NCBI GenBank assembly: GCA_005406025.1
Contig: BGZK01001477.1
Coordinates: 1 to 64,000 of the forward strand
Length of the DNA: 64,000 bases
Reading direction: 5' to 3'
DNA from: Eumeta japonica
Lineage: Eukaryota; Arthropoda; Insecta; Lepidoptera; Psychidae
Below the pieces are notes generated by a model, which was not told the origin of the DNA, made no database searches, and worked only from the letters and a program-made list of their open reading frames with translations. This document shows positions 1 to 10,903 of the stretch, one piece after another; the stretch's first letter is position 1, and each line of letters starts with the position of its first letter. The translations under genes were made by a program, and so were the position numbers.

Positions 1-580
1 CTATTAAACCAGCGCAAACTAAAGTGCGTCAGTAAAAGAGCATATCTTCATGGGACTTACATCCTTTTATGAAGAAGTGCAGTTTTTCAGCAATAACTCA
101 AAAACTGTATATTCGATCATGTTCAAAATAATTTTCGTTTAAATTATTTATTAAACGTTACTTTCGTTATTTTTTTTTATCTTTTGGACGTATGGCTTAG
201 AAAATAGAAGGAGGGGTCCCAATTTACAACTTCTGCTAATTTCGTAGCGGTTATTTCCGAAATTATTCACGTAATCAAAAAAATTGCGTAGAAACCTTAG
301 TGTTTTTAAAAGAATTGTCTAAATATGTCCATTGGTTTGCTGAAAAAAATTTTTTTCAGCTTCTGTTACACGTATGAAGTGCTTCCCCTAGAAATATTTA
401 ATTTTGTTATTTAACTACCAAAGTAAGTCGCGGCTTATACAAGACATCTACGTTATTTCTTTCATCAATATATGTCTTGTAGTTTTTGAATAAAATGCCT
501 GTGACATACGGACGGACAGATCGATTTGACGAAATTATAAGGGTTCCGTTTTTGTCATTTTGGCTCGGAACCCTAAAAAG
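1..580 (+). repeat. Dispersed repeat family R1, copy A
   Basis: This stretch matches, allowing many substitutions, the reverse complement of 12745-13430 and of about 20000-20400, and the direct strand of 48720-48960. Shared landmarks are CAGTTTTTCAGCAATAACTC, the ATGTTCAAAATA stretch, TTTTTTTCAGCTTCTGTTAC and GAATAAAATGCCTGTGACAT. It ends with a GGGTTCCG...CGGAACCCTAAAAAG hairpin at about 540-576. It lies in the last intron of the exportin-4 gene. No coding capacity is visible, so it is a non-autonomous element of unknown class. Confidence 0.65.
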
Positions 581-666
581 GGAATATAATAATAAGCGCT
601 GAAACTAACAAGCTTGTATGAAGCAATTGATGAACAGTGAAGCAAGACAGGTATATATATATGCAT

Positions 667-741
667 AATTATTTATTAATTGTCACAATTTACTTATTCT
701 TTATAAGTTCATCTCTATTTTCCAGAGACTGAATTGAGTGA

Positions 742-801
<60 letters not shown>

Positions 802-937
802 ACTAATATATATATATAATATATATATATATATATACATCATACTAATTTGGCAATCTGTGGTCTCTGCCAACCGCTTTGGAAAATAGAGATGAACTTA
901 TAATAAATAAGTAAATTGTAACAATTAATAAATAATT
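667..937. repeat. Long inverted repeat with (TA)n centre
   Basis: The arms at 667-724 and 880-937 are reverse complements over 58 bases with about three differences. Between them is a (TA)n microsatellite at about 743-838 and a short unique stretch. Sequence next to the arms (GAAACTAACAAGCTTG near 601 and GGCAATCTGTGGTCTCTGCC near 852) recurs near 47770-47870, so this is probably a dispersed foldback element. It lies in the last intron of the exportin-4 gene. Confidence 0.75.
743..838. repeat. (TA)n microsatellite
   Basis: An almost pure TA dinucleotide run of about 55 bases is followed by further interrupted TA runs. It sits in the loop of the inverted repeat 667-937. Confidence 0.9.
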
Positions 938-1117
938 TATTATCTCACAGGCTGTGGCTGCCTATTGTTAAGTATTTGTCTCTCATTAAATAGAGAATGT
1001 GTCCGATTTATCTTACCGAGTAATGTTTTGTGTAGTATGACACAAGATAATAATTTTGCCATTAGTATTGTGTAAGTATGATATTATTGTAATATGTCAT
1101 TTTTTCATATACTACAG

Positions 1118-1591
1118 ATTACAATGTTACCCATTGAAGATTTCAATATGGTGGTAAATGCGCTCCGTGTGGGTCTCACCGCCGTCTCCTGTGACGTCTC
1201 TACCCTGTGCTGTGACACGATAGTCGGACTGTCAAACAAAGTGCGCGGTCTGGGAAACGAAAGTCCGTACGCTCTCTCTCTTTTAACTCTGGCTGAATTG
1301 TTACTAATGCTAATAGTGAAAATGGAAATACCCCCTGACTCCATACCCGCTGCGGGCGCTGCAATTTACGCGTTAACTTGCGTTAAACCAGCATTATTAG
1401 AAGGTATAGCTACACAGTTAATTGAAATCTTTGCTGCAAATGATCCTGCCAATGTCCCCAAGCTGGAAGAATCTTTCAGAATCTTAACGAATGGAGTTCT
1501 ATTTGACGGATTTAGAACACATAAATTAAGATTTCAGGATAATTTCGATAAGTTCCTAGTCAGTGTACACGGATTCTTGATCGTAAAGTAA
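1118..1591 (+). CDS. XPO4: Exportin-4, C-terminal coding exon (partial gene)
   Basis: This is the final coding exon of an importin-beta/CRM1-family export receptor. It encodes 157 residues and a TAA stop. A splice acceptor (ACTACAG) lies directly before 1118 and the exon opens in phase 0. From what I know of the family, exportin-4 carries cargoes such as eIF5A and SMAD3 across the nuclear envelope with Ran-GTP. The match rests on the helical HEAT-like pattern and on the C-terminus: the last residues KFLVSVHGFLIVK resemble the conserved vertebrate ending (a phenylalanine-rich helix, then GLLCVK or similar). The opening LPIEDFNMVVNALRVG and the AAGAAIYALTC segment also fit. All earlier exons lie to the left of the window. 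The upstream ATG at 1094 lies in the intron and is not a start. An unrelated HEAT-repeat exportin is the main alternative. Confidence 0.78.
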   Translation: MTMLPIEDFNMVVNALRVGLTAVSCDVSTLCCDTIVGLSNKVRGLGNESPYALSLLTLAELLLMLIVKMEIPPDSIPAAGAAIYALTCVKPALLEGIATQLIEIFAANDPANVPKLEESFRILTNGVLFDGFRTHKLRFQDNFDKFLVSVHGFLIVK

Positions 1592-4165
1592 GCTTTGTAA
1601 AAACTTTTGAGGAGAATTGAGATTTTGAAGAATATTGAAATAATGATTGTCTAATAATGCTTCAATTGATACAATGAAATTATTAAATCTCATTATTGTA
1701 TATACACTAAGAGAAATCCATTTGACACTATAGCTTTTAAGATTTTTTAAAAATGAATTTTTGGAAGTAAGTAATTTATTACTTATATGTATAAGTTTTG
1801 GACTGAAATTTGACTGAAGTTCAGTTCGAAAGTAGTATTTTTTATTTACTTGTGTTATCAGCACCAATGGCCAGTTCATTGGGATTTTGTCAATGTAAGT
1901 TGTTATTTTTGCCAAATCAATAAAAAACTATCATTTAATAACTTTTGCTTGTTTAGAATTAACATATGTAATATAAAGAAATGGACAGAGACTTGCAAAA
2001 AATACCAATATTTTTATAGTTTTTCAATGCTACTCATATTAACATCACCTACCAAATTGTTTTAATGGTTTCAGTCATCTGAGGTAGATAAATCTGCATC
2101 TTCCAAAACATTGCTATCATTTCAAAAACATTTTTTATATACAAAAAAGAAGTATTATCATTAATTGATATTAATAGTAATTTTAAGTTGATTCGTGTAT
2201 CTTGTTATGAAATCGTATTTAAATATTTCAATTCAAATATTTCTTTGGACATCTATTTGCAATAAAGTGAAATCTGCATGAAGAAGCACCTAACAATAAT
2301 ATAGTATTATTTAATAATCTAAATGTTGTGTAACTATAAAATGATAAAAATAAATTATGTCCCACAAATTTTGTGAAAAAACTTTATATTTTAAACATTA
2401 ATAATAAATTACATCATGGTCGACCATAAAAAAACTCTTACATAGAAAAGATTCCAGAGTATTAGTAATTGGTGCAGATTATTGTCATTTTTCTTTTTTT
2501 TTGTGATACGTATAGTGTTAATTATATACTGTACTTTCAATTTTGTAATACATTCATGAAAAGCTTTATAACTTTGATTAAGTTATATTATTAACTTGTA
2601 TACCCTATAACTGTTTCTGAATTGTACATAATGGCCTAAAATACGTACAGGGTGCTCCTTAACTCCAAATCAATCTTACTTTCATGGAGTAGTTTCTTCA
2701 TAAATAAAAGATTAAACTATTTTCGCAAAAAACACTTGCTCTAGTTTTTATAACATGGAGGTTGTGAACAAATGAAAACTCAAACTTTACGACATTTCCC
2801 TCCTTTCATCCACATTTGTAAATTATATTGTATACACAAAGTATGACACGAAACAATTTCAATTTATATTTAGAATTCATAGTAATTATATTCATGTATT
2901 ATTAGGACTAAGATTTATATTATATTTTTACATAATTCCATTAATCGAGTTATCACAGATTTTTTTTTATTATGCAGATTTCCGATTACAATCAGTGAGT
3001 GCATTTTTTTCATTTTATTATGCTAATGTTTCATTAATTCCTTTTCACCAATAATTATGCAATGTAATAATTACAATTACTTTAGATAAATATTCTATTA
3101 TTTGCACATTATTAAATTAAATGTCCTACCGCAAAACTGTAATTCTGTGTCATACCTAAAATTTAAAAGTTAACTAGATGAAGGTGTGATACATTTTAAC
3201 ACTGGTTTGTTCCATATTTTCTTTTTAAACATATGGAAACGATTTTGTATTATTTTGACTATTTCTGTAACTATTTATGTATAATTCATTTCTTCTTTAA
3301 ATATATTTTTTGAACTAATATAATGCTCAGTGTGAAGTGGGAAAACATTATACATGTGCATAGAAGATTTATGTATGTGATGTATGTATAGAATATCTGT
3401 AATATAAATTTATCTTCATTATATAGTGAAGATAAATTAATATTACTGATATTCTAGTTTATTATATTTTATAAATTATATTAAAATGTGACGTTTATTA
3501 ATATTTATCCTTTCCATTTAATGAATAATTTACTATAATGTTCCTCTTTTCTGGAAATTTATTTCAGTTAGTAGTAATTAAAATAGCAGCTAACCAACTT
3601 ACAGAAATAATTTGGAAAAGATAAAAATTGTTGTCAGGAAGTTTTATAAATAATTGAAATTTGTATTGATTTGTGATCATATATGATTTTTTTTAAATTG
3701 AGTGTATTGTTCATGATAAATTCTGATGTAAGCGAATGATGTTGCATTATGTTGATTGTTGTATTTTAATAGTAATAGCATTATTATGTTGTATCATATA
3801 GTATGTAATTTGCGGTTAGTAATATCTTTTACATTTAATTCAAGTATTTACAATTTAATAAATAAATACCTTTTATTTCGCAATTTATTCTTTCATTTCT
3901 AAATGCGATTTTTTCTTTAAAACTTAATTGTTATCATATGTAGGACATTGTACACTATTTTTAAATGCTGTTCCTATTACTTTTTGGTAATAATAAACCA
4001 TTCGAATTTTTATTTCAATTGACAATTGGGAATTTGAAAAAGAAATATATTTATTTTTTATGTATTTTAAAACTTAATTATTAATTTTATTGATATGTTA
4101 TTAGAAAACGAATTTTTCAATTAATTATATAGCGATTAAAATTGATAAAATTTAAAAAATCACGT
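1592..4165. other. 3' UTR of the exportin-4 gene, then AT-rich intergenic DNA
   Basis: No coding region is supported here. Candidate poly(A) signals AATAAA occur at 1919-1924 and 2261-2266, so the transcript probably ends near 1.9-2.3 kb. The remainder is low-complexity AT-rich sequence with short chance reading frames. A small hairpin near 3408-3440 has arms of about 12 bases (AATTTATCTTCA and its complement). Confidence 0.5.
1919..1924 (+). terminator. Candidate poly(A) signal of exportin-4
   Basis: This AATAAA lies 328 bases after the stop codon of the exportin-4 exon. A second AATAAA at 2261-2266 could serve instead. The sequence cannot show which is used. Confidence 0.3.
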
Positions 4166-4600
4166 GACTGTGAACGCGCCACGATTGGCCACCATACTTG
4201 TGACGTCATAATGTTATAGCAATTCCATAACAGTGCAGCGTTTACAGCTATTATAAGTAACTAATGGCAATATGAATATGAATACTTACATCAAAGTGAT
4301 CTTCACAACAAAAAGTTCGATTTTGTTTTAGGATTATCTCGGGCACTGCTTGAAACCATTTTTTCGACGTTTCTCGTCTTGAGGAACATTTAAAACATTT
4401 TTCCGGAGTTGTCTTTGTAGTATTTGTACATAATGGTACAAAACAAAGAGCGGTAACTTTGAATTTGACATTTTTATATATTTTTGAGTATTTAACAATG
4501 ACAGAATAAAATAAATCAAAACTCAAAAGCACTACACTTATTATCTCCGTATACTACTACGAGTGACAACTAACATTATGACGTCACACGCACTCGGTTT
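4166..4600 (-). mobile_element. THAP-domain element remnant flanked by inverted repeats
   Basis: Inverted repeats of about 20 bases, containing GTGACGTCATAATGTTA, lie at 4197-4219 and 4570-4590, with ACGCGCC further out on both sides. The minus strand between them encodes a THAP-type zinc finger relic; see the pseudogene entry. The arrangement looks like a decayed DNA transposon carrying or derived from a THAP gene. Since TGACGTCA is also the CRE palindrome, a decayed promoter is a weaker alternative. Confidence 0.55.
4291..4480 (-). pseudogene. THAP (C2CH) zinc-finger exon, frameshifted
   Basis: On the minus strand the reading frame shows the THAP order: a Cys-x4-Cys pair in CFVPLCTNT, then TTPEK, a Trp in KKWFQAV, and CCEDHF near the end. 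THAP domains bind DNA through a C2CH zinc site. Between TPEK and KKWF the frame reads poorly. The other frame there gives NVPQDEKRRK, the expected family sequence, so two compensating one-base losses are likely. The exon runs into a consensus donor (GAT|GTAAGT) at 4290. Broken frame and flanking repeats suggest a transposon relic rather than a working gene. Confidence 0.6.
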
Positions 4601-5444
4601 GTTCGGGAGTTGTCGGCGCGTCTTCGGTACTGGATTCAAAATTAATTTTATTTTGATATAGCGTTTTAATTATTGCAGAAAAAAAATTAAAATTGTTTTG
4701 TTATAAAACTTATATATGATCTTTCCATTTTCAAAAATTTTTTTTTTTTCAAAACCTAATTGCGATAAGTGCCTGTCGCAATTATGCATTTCTAGATTTT
4801 TTCACAGACAGTAAAATAGTAAATAATAAAATTTCTAACAATGGTCTAAATTCCAAATAATATAATTGATTCCTCGATTCATAAAAATCACGAAGACTGG
4901 TCATAGGTAGCCAAGGTTTACCAAACAGGGGCAGTTTTAGTTGTTAATTGTAAGAATGAATTACTATACCATTTGTCTACCACCTACTTGACCAGACATC
5001 AACAGCTGAAGCTATAATACACTACACTAAAATCCTGTTGCAACATGTTGCAATATGATTAATATAGCCATATAAATAGATCATCAATGATACAAGAACA
5101 AGTTGGATGGGACTATGTCGGGATACAGCCGTTGATTTACGTAGTTGACAATTTTTTTAGAACTGGCTAAATAGAAACTGTAAATTGAAAACAAACATAT
5201 TTAAATTAAAAAATGGGACTCTTTGCCAGCCTTATACTAAATATTGTATTGTATTAGTCATTTGTTTTTACAAATTGACGGCAAAAAGAAAATTGTCTAA
5301 TGTTAACATGAATATAACGCGAGAAAATTTTTGTACAATGATTTTCTATGGCTCGCCACTTCAGCCAAAAAAATAAGGTTTAATTAAATAAAAAAAAATG
5401 AGGTAATTTATGATGAGCTTTAATCCTTTGCCACTGCTTATAAT

Positions 5445-5656
5445 TGGCGTAACGAGTTCAAATGGTCGCACTAATCTGACTAACGTGAGGAACGTCCTAC
5501 GGCCACGACCGAAGACAACATCAGTGCAATGCGTCTTATAATAGAGACTGACAAAAGAGTAACCTACCAGCAGTTTTAAACAAGCGCAGGCATCGGTATG
5601 AGTCAAGTGTACAAATACATTCGTAAACATTTAGCGGTAAACCGTTTTGTTCGGTG
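5445..5656 (+). mobile_element. mariner-family transposase fragment
   Basis: The + strand encodes the N-terminal helix-turn-helix part of a mariner transposase: an NEFK motif near 5447, then RPTATTEDNISAM near 5496, DKRVTYQQ near 5550, an in-frame TAA, then GIGMSQVYKYIRKHLAV. The catalytic DDD part is absent. After 5656 the sequence changes abruptly to a different repeat (CCGGACATTGGGGTACC) also present near 33890. It cannot be active. Confidence 0.75.
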
Positions 5657-5725
5657 CCGGACATTGGGGTACCCATGCGTGTCTTATAACTCTCCTTTTC
5701 TAATAAGATGTCAGACTCAATGAAC
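5640..5725 (+). repeat. Short dispersed repeat R2, copy 1
   Basis: CGGTGCCGGACATTGGGGTA and the following 40 or so bases resemble 33881-33950 (CGGCACCGGACATTAGGGTA). In both copies the motif is followed by an ATAAC-rich, CTTTTC-containing stretch. Copy 1 sits directly against the broken end of the mariner fragment. Confidence 0.5.
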
Positions 5726-5934
5726 CGAACCAATATGAGATCGAATAAATTTAAACAAGTGAATAGAGCGTGCGATAATTCTGTTTAATATTACTGACGT
5801 AACTCCCCTGTCATTAAAAGTAAATAAAGCAAAGACTCTCCAATTACATCTTTCCGCAAATATTCATAATCTCCTTTTTATAAAATAACTTTGTCAAAAA
5901 CACTATAATCATTGAAGTAAAATGTACGATGTTC

Positions 5935-6600
5935 CAACCTTGCGACCTTGCTGGAGATTCTGTGCTCGCCGCATCCCCCCACCCAAACGCGTTCACGAGG
6001 TTCACCAAGCCAGCCGCGACTCAGTCGCGCCCATAGATGAATATGAATATATGTCGCGTCCTAGCAATCGTGCGTGAATGTGTCTCCCTATAATTCGTGC
6101 TGCATGCGCGCGGTCATTGACCTTCTAAGGAACTTTTGGTATTTTGTTATAAAGTGTTAAAATGTTACGTTGACGATATTGATGTTCCTGAAACTAAGAT
6201 TTTGTGTGATTAATATTGCAGTATTTAATAACAATGCCTTTCACTGGGGGAAGTTCCGATTGGTTCGTCGTCGCGATCGGTCGAGTCCTCTAGATCCCGC
6301 TTAGATAGTGTATAAATGTGTATGCAGTGTTTCTTTGAGCGGAGTTTTGGTTGTCGCGTTCCAGGCGTGTATGAGTATATGTAGTAGCGCGCAGTGTTCA
6401 CCGTATGGTGACAATCAAGCTACGGGCGTTCGTGCCGAGTATTCACTCTGGCTTACTGTGCCGTTTGCACGCCGAGCGTTCGTGCGGTTTCTGCTCCTAG
6501 GGTCAGGATCCCGCAGGGTCACGCTTCCAGTATCCGATCGCGTTTTTAGTTATTTCTTGTGTTTTACACACACAAACAGTTCATCATTGACTGCATGAGA
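5935..6600. promoter_or_regulatory. GC-rich island, candidate promoter/5' exon region
   Basis: This stretch is clearly richer in G, C and CpG than the surrounding AT-rich DNA, notably 5960-6010, 6100-6130, 6240-6300 and 6420-6545. It lies 3.3 kb upstream of the first coding exon of the SLC6-like gene, whose coding exon begins at a splice acceptor (9828), so an upstream untranslated exon must exist. This island is the best visible candidate, but no transcription start or donor can be fixed. Confidence 0.35.
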
Positions 6601-9600
6601 GCGACTCTCGTTTCTTAGACTAGCAACGAGTAAATCATCATTTGGAATGGTAGTAATGTTAATGCCAAAAAATGCAATAGTGATGTATTTCAAGAGTAAT
6701 TCTATTATCTAAAAAATAAAGATATTTTTGATTTCATTTGACTTTCCAACTCCCAGTTAACACCCGCGCACGATTCATGCTTGATTTATATATAAATATT
6801 GCATTGCAATAGTTTTAGCAGATGCCCGGCGAAGTGGTGTGCCAGCAGCAGAGTTTCTTGATGTTATGGGAATACACAAAACATAAATACGAAACATCAT
6901 GTAACGCTCGGTCTGGATTTTAACCGATTTATCGACGACAGTGCAATGTTTTATATACATTGGTACATATTGGCCATGTAGCCAATTATCCGGTACGACC
7001 GGACTTAAATGTAATCAGATATCGTAGTGTCTTAAATGTGCATATATTTACTGTTAAAAATTACTAATTTTAAAATGTGTATTTAATTTTAAAGCGCGAT
7101 TTAATTGTCTCTTAATCGTATTTGAAACAAGAATACACCAGTACAAAAACATCGGGAATAGAGAGATCCAAAAAGTGATTCTCAACTAAAAATTGAATTA
7201 AAAACGGATAAAAATGCAAGTAAACTAAAGACAAAGTACCCAATACTGACGATTTGGATTACAAGAATCAAGATGCATCTTTGTGGTATATATAAAAATC
7301 CATTGGGAGATTTTTCGCCAACATTTTCTTATATATTCATATAATTGAACAAAAAGAAAGACTTCTCTATTTCCCTGCGTCAGAATATTATAATAGGCTA
7401 CTTGAATATTTTTCCTAACAAGAATTATTATAGTGTTTGCTTTTAAAGAAAATAATTTCCATCAAAAAATGCGATTACAAACTTTTTGTCGGACGTCCCC
7501 TAACTTCACTTGTTTTTTGCTTCGTATTTAATATAATGTTTGTGCATTTATTTTAAATAATCCGAATCAAATTTATCGTGTGAACGAATGTATTTGATTA
7601 ATAGATTAAACAAACGTGCAATTAAAAATATAAGCATTTAATTTTCAAATAAGTGATATTTTTAAATATTTTCATATAGAAATTTTTCTTTTTGCTTCGC
7701 ACGAAAATCTGTAGTAAGCCCGTTTTATTAACAGATAAACACCAAAAACTATTTAAAGGAAACAAAAAATAACCATAGAAAGTTTAGAATAATGAAGTAT
7801 TTTTCTATATTTTGCAATTTGTTTTCAAATAAACCAGTAGGAACGATATCTTTTTTCAATTTTTCTGATAAATACCGAAATAAAAACTAAGAACTCATTC
7901 TTGAAATGTATCACATTCTTTAATGTCCTTTTTTGTTCTGGAAACGCAGTCTTTTATAATGCAAGAACGCATATTCGAATCAACTGTCTCTTACTATCAC
8001 GCGCGTGGTCAATTGTCAAATGATATAGGCGTTGATATAGATACTTGAATTTGTTTTACTTAGTTCGAACAATCGTAGTTGTTCTAATTTTGGGTATATT
8101 TCGATGACAGATTGTTGCTGTCAAATCTTAATCACCTTTTTTAATCAAAATCGAGATGTGAAATACCTACTGTAGATATATTTTATACGTTTCTTCATTT
8201 CAATTAGTGACGGTAATAATGAATGAAATATATATAAAAATAATAAATTAATCAACATCGAATAGATTGACGTTCATTGGAATTAATTATTTCTGTAGAT
8301 ATTAATTTTTATTATTTATTATCATCACAAACTTTGCAAACATCGGTAATCTTAAATATATAAAACGTACATTTTAAACATTCAAAATCTAATCGACAGT
8401 CAAATAAACTTACGATCTGTGTTGAGAACTGTCACTTTGAGAGTTAGAAGAGGTTCAAAGTCGTGACGCAAGTCAATAGAGAACGTGACAGGAAATGAAA
8501 ATCAATCATAAGAACGATCAAATCAACTTTCGTCTCGTGTAGCATCGTTTTGTAAAAACTTTTTAGGTTTCCGAGATTATTTTTGAAATAAAATGTGGAA
8601 TTGAAATCGTATTTGTTTTTTAAACTAAACGTGCCAGGCTGCTCTTTTTCTATGGAAATATGAACAAGTACGTTTATAATTTATTTTTCTTTTAATTGTA
8701 TTTTAATTTTGTGTGAACCAAAATATTTATATTTACTGTGTAGAATAAGTATTATAAGATCTAGCATTCAAGCTCATTTTTTAAACTAAATTTGTATTTA
8801 ATGATATTAGTTCAATATCCACAATACGGACTACATTTGAACTACAGATATTTAAAATAATAATGTAACGTATTGTTTTTAATGTCGTACTTTCAATTTA
8901 CAAGAATTTCATTTTGCTAATTAGAATATTTTAGTAAACTGAATTTGTGAAGCATATATTATTTTTGGTTGTTTTATTCTATTATCATCTTACTTTATTA
9001 GCACTATATTTTAGTACTGAATAACTTGATATTTTGATATGGATTTCCAAGTCAATGTAATTTTATAGCGTAATATATAAGTATTAATTAACTAAGTCCA
9101 ATTAATATTATAAAAAATATAACTTTTTTAAAATAAGAGTATTTCTTCCGACTATTTCTCCATGATTAGTAAAAAAATATAATAGTATGATAATAAAATA
9201 GCAAAGCCTTCTGAACCTATCCTCATGGTTTCCATCAAATGCTTGCAATGCAGTGAGTTGGTTTCAGTGCTTTTCGAATGTAGTAACTCAGTTTCATAGG
9301 GTTTTTGAATGTACTGAGAGAATATAATTTGACTTATTTCAAACATGTCAATTAAACTATAAGATTTTTTTGAAATATGCATACTGGTGGCAATGAAGAT
9401 TATGATTTCATTGTAGAAAACTTTGTTGTTATCTTGACTTGAAAACCCTGATTATGTTTTTTATTGTTTTATAACTCCTGTTGATAATAAAAAGTGTTAA
9501 GGTGAGATTTTTGTCAGTTTTCTGCAAGTCAATACCCTCCCACAATTTTTTAAGGGGTTTGGATTTTCAGCTCTGCATTGTGATGTAATAGATAATAAAG

Positions 9601-9828
9601 TTATTATAATTAAAATATCTGTTCTGTTCTACTTGACTAACATAACTATTAGCATTCATTTAAATCTGTGATAATATTTTGCTAGTCGACTAGATACATA
9701 ATTGATGAAAAAATTGATTAAACATGTATCTATGATAACAAAAATCAAATTAAAAAGAGTATGATTCCCTATTTAAGTATTGTTATGAAATAAGTGAATG
9801 CATCATTTACAAACTATTGTTTTCACAG
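6601..9828. other. AT-rich intergenic DNA or first intron
   Basis: I see no gene here. If the GC-rich island at 5935-6600 is the promoter of the SLC6-like gene, this is its first intron. It ends in a good acceptor (GTTTTCACAG) at 9828. Open frames in it are short and without recognisable motifs. Confidence 0.5.
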
Positions 9829-9837
9829 GGTTCATTT

Positions 9838-9861
9838 ATGAGAAGTTACACTATCAACTAG
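9838..9861 (+). promoter_or_regulatory. Upstream open reading frame before the SLC6-like start codon
   Basis: After the splice acceptor at 9828 the first ATG (9838) opens a seven-codon frame ending in TAG at 9861, 11 bases before the presumed start ATG at 9873. Such a short uORF can lower translation of the main frame. That it does so here is inference. Confidence 0.4.
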
Positions 9862-9872
9862 GGTACATAAAA

Positions 9873-10903
9873 ATGGATGTAATGAATACAAATGAAGAAC
9901 ATTGTATCACTAATGATTATGTACTAGAAGAAAGTAATACTGATTTATGTTGTAATGAATCTTATAGTAGTAACATGGAAAGTCAAGAACAATTAGGTAA
10001 TGAATTTGACAATGATTTTGAGACAGCTTCAGATGAAGATGATCTTAAAATAGACCTACAAAAGTCATTTCCAGGATGTTATAAATCAGATCAAAGCTAC
10101 AGCTCAAGTACTTACAGTGAAATTACTAATGAAGAATTGCAGGCTTCAGCATTATGCCAGTTTATGGATATACTAAACGACTTAGATGAAGTTTTGGATA
10201 AGTCCCTTTTAGCTTGTTTAGATGACAGTACAAAATTTTCAGACAGTGACGAAGATGATGTGATTTGCAAAAGTAATTTCAACTCTGATGATAATACGTA
10301 TTTAAACAATATGGGCCATTCAAGTTCCAGAGATGACAGTACACAAGTTATCTTGAGTAATTCTTCCGATTCACCACAATCAACATCTGTATCAGAAGAA
10401 CAAATTGTATCACAATGTGAAAGGCCAAGAATATTAAACTTAGGTAGATCAAAAAGTTTCACTAGCTTAACAACTGATTGTAGAGAGCCTTTAACATTTT
10501 CAGTGGCACAAACAAGTACAGATAATGATGAAGTTCGTTCATCTATGAGGCGGTTGGATCCAATTCTATTACCAGCAATTACAACACAAGAACAGTTAAC
10601 ATTGCCCGTAATATTGTTCTTAGAACACCATGTTAACATGCGACCAACTAGTGCACCAATACAGCTACAAGTGACAGCTACTAATTTAACTGGAGATGTT
10701 ACATCTGGACCTTTGATAGTTGGTCGTAGAACTTTGTTGATGAATCGAGCTTTGTCATCTCCTTCGCCTGGAAATGTAGCATTAAATGGAGATTGGAGAA
10801 ATACAATGAACAGTGCAGCAAGAAGCACGAGTGCTTCAAGCAGTTCCTCGGAAAGTTTAAGTGGATTACCACCCTTACAACCAACAGTCCTACCAGAGGA
10901 AAG
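9873..10903 (+). CDS. bdg: SLC6-like gene, coding exon 1 (long N-terminal tail)
   Basis: The exon encodes residues 1-343 and ends in phase 2 at GAAAG|GTAATG. The tail is cytoplasmic by family topology. It is acidic and Ser-rich, with runs such as FETASDEDDLKIDL and SSSSSESLSG. I recognise no folded domain in it. It has AT-rich codon use, in contrast to several later exons. Untranslated sequence of this exon starts at 9829. Confidence 0.8.

Noticed and set aside
1850..2065. 71-codon open frame after the exportin-4 stop
   Set aside because: Low-complexity AT-rich translation in the probable 3' UTR, with no homology I recognise.
6308..6598. 96-codon open frame in the GC-rich island
   Set aside because: No recognisable domain and no splice connection that reaches exon 1 of the SLC6-like gene in frame. 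GC-rich DNA has few stops by chance.
10112..10828. 238-codon open frame on the minus strand opposite SLC6-like exon 1
   Set aside because: It is the shadow of the acidic, Ser-rich N-tail exon. The + strand frame has the correct splice phases to TM1, while the minus frame has no motif or splice support.
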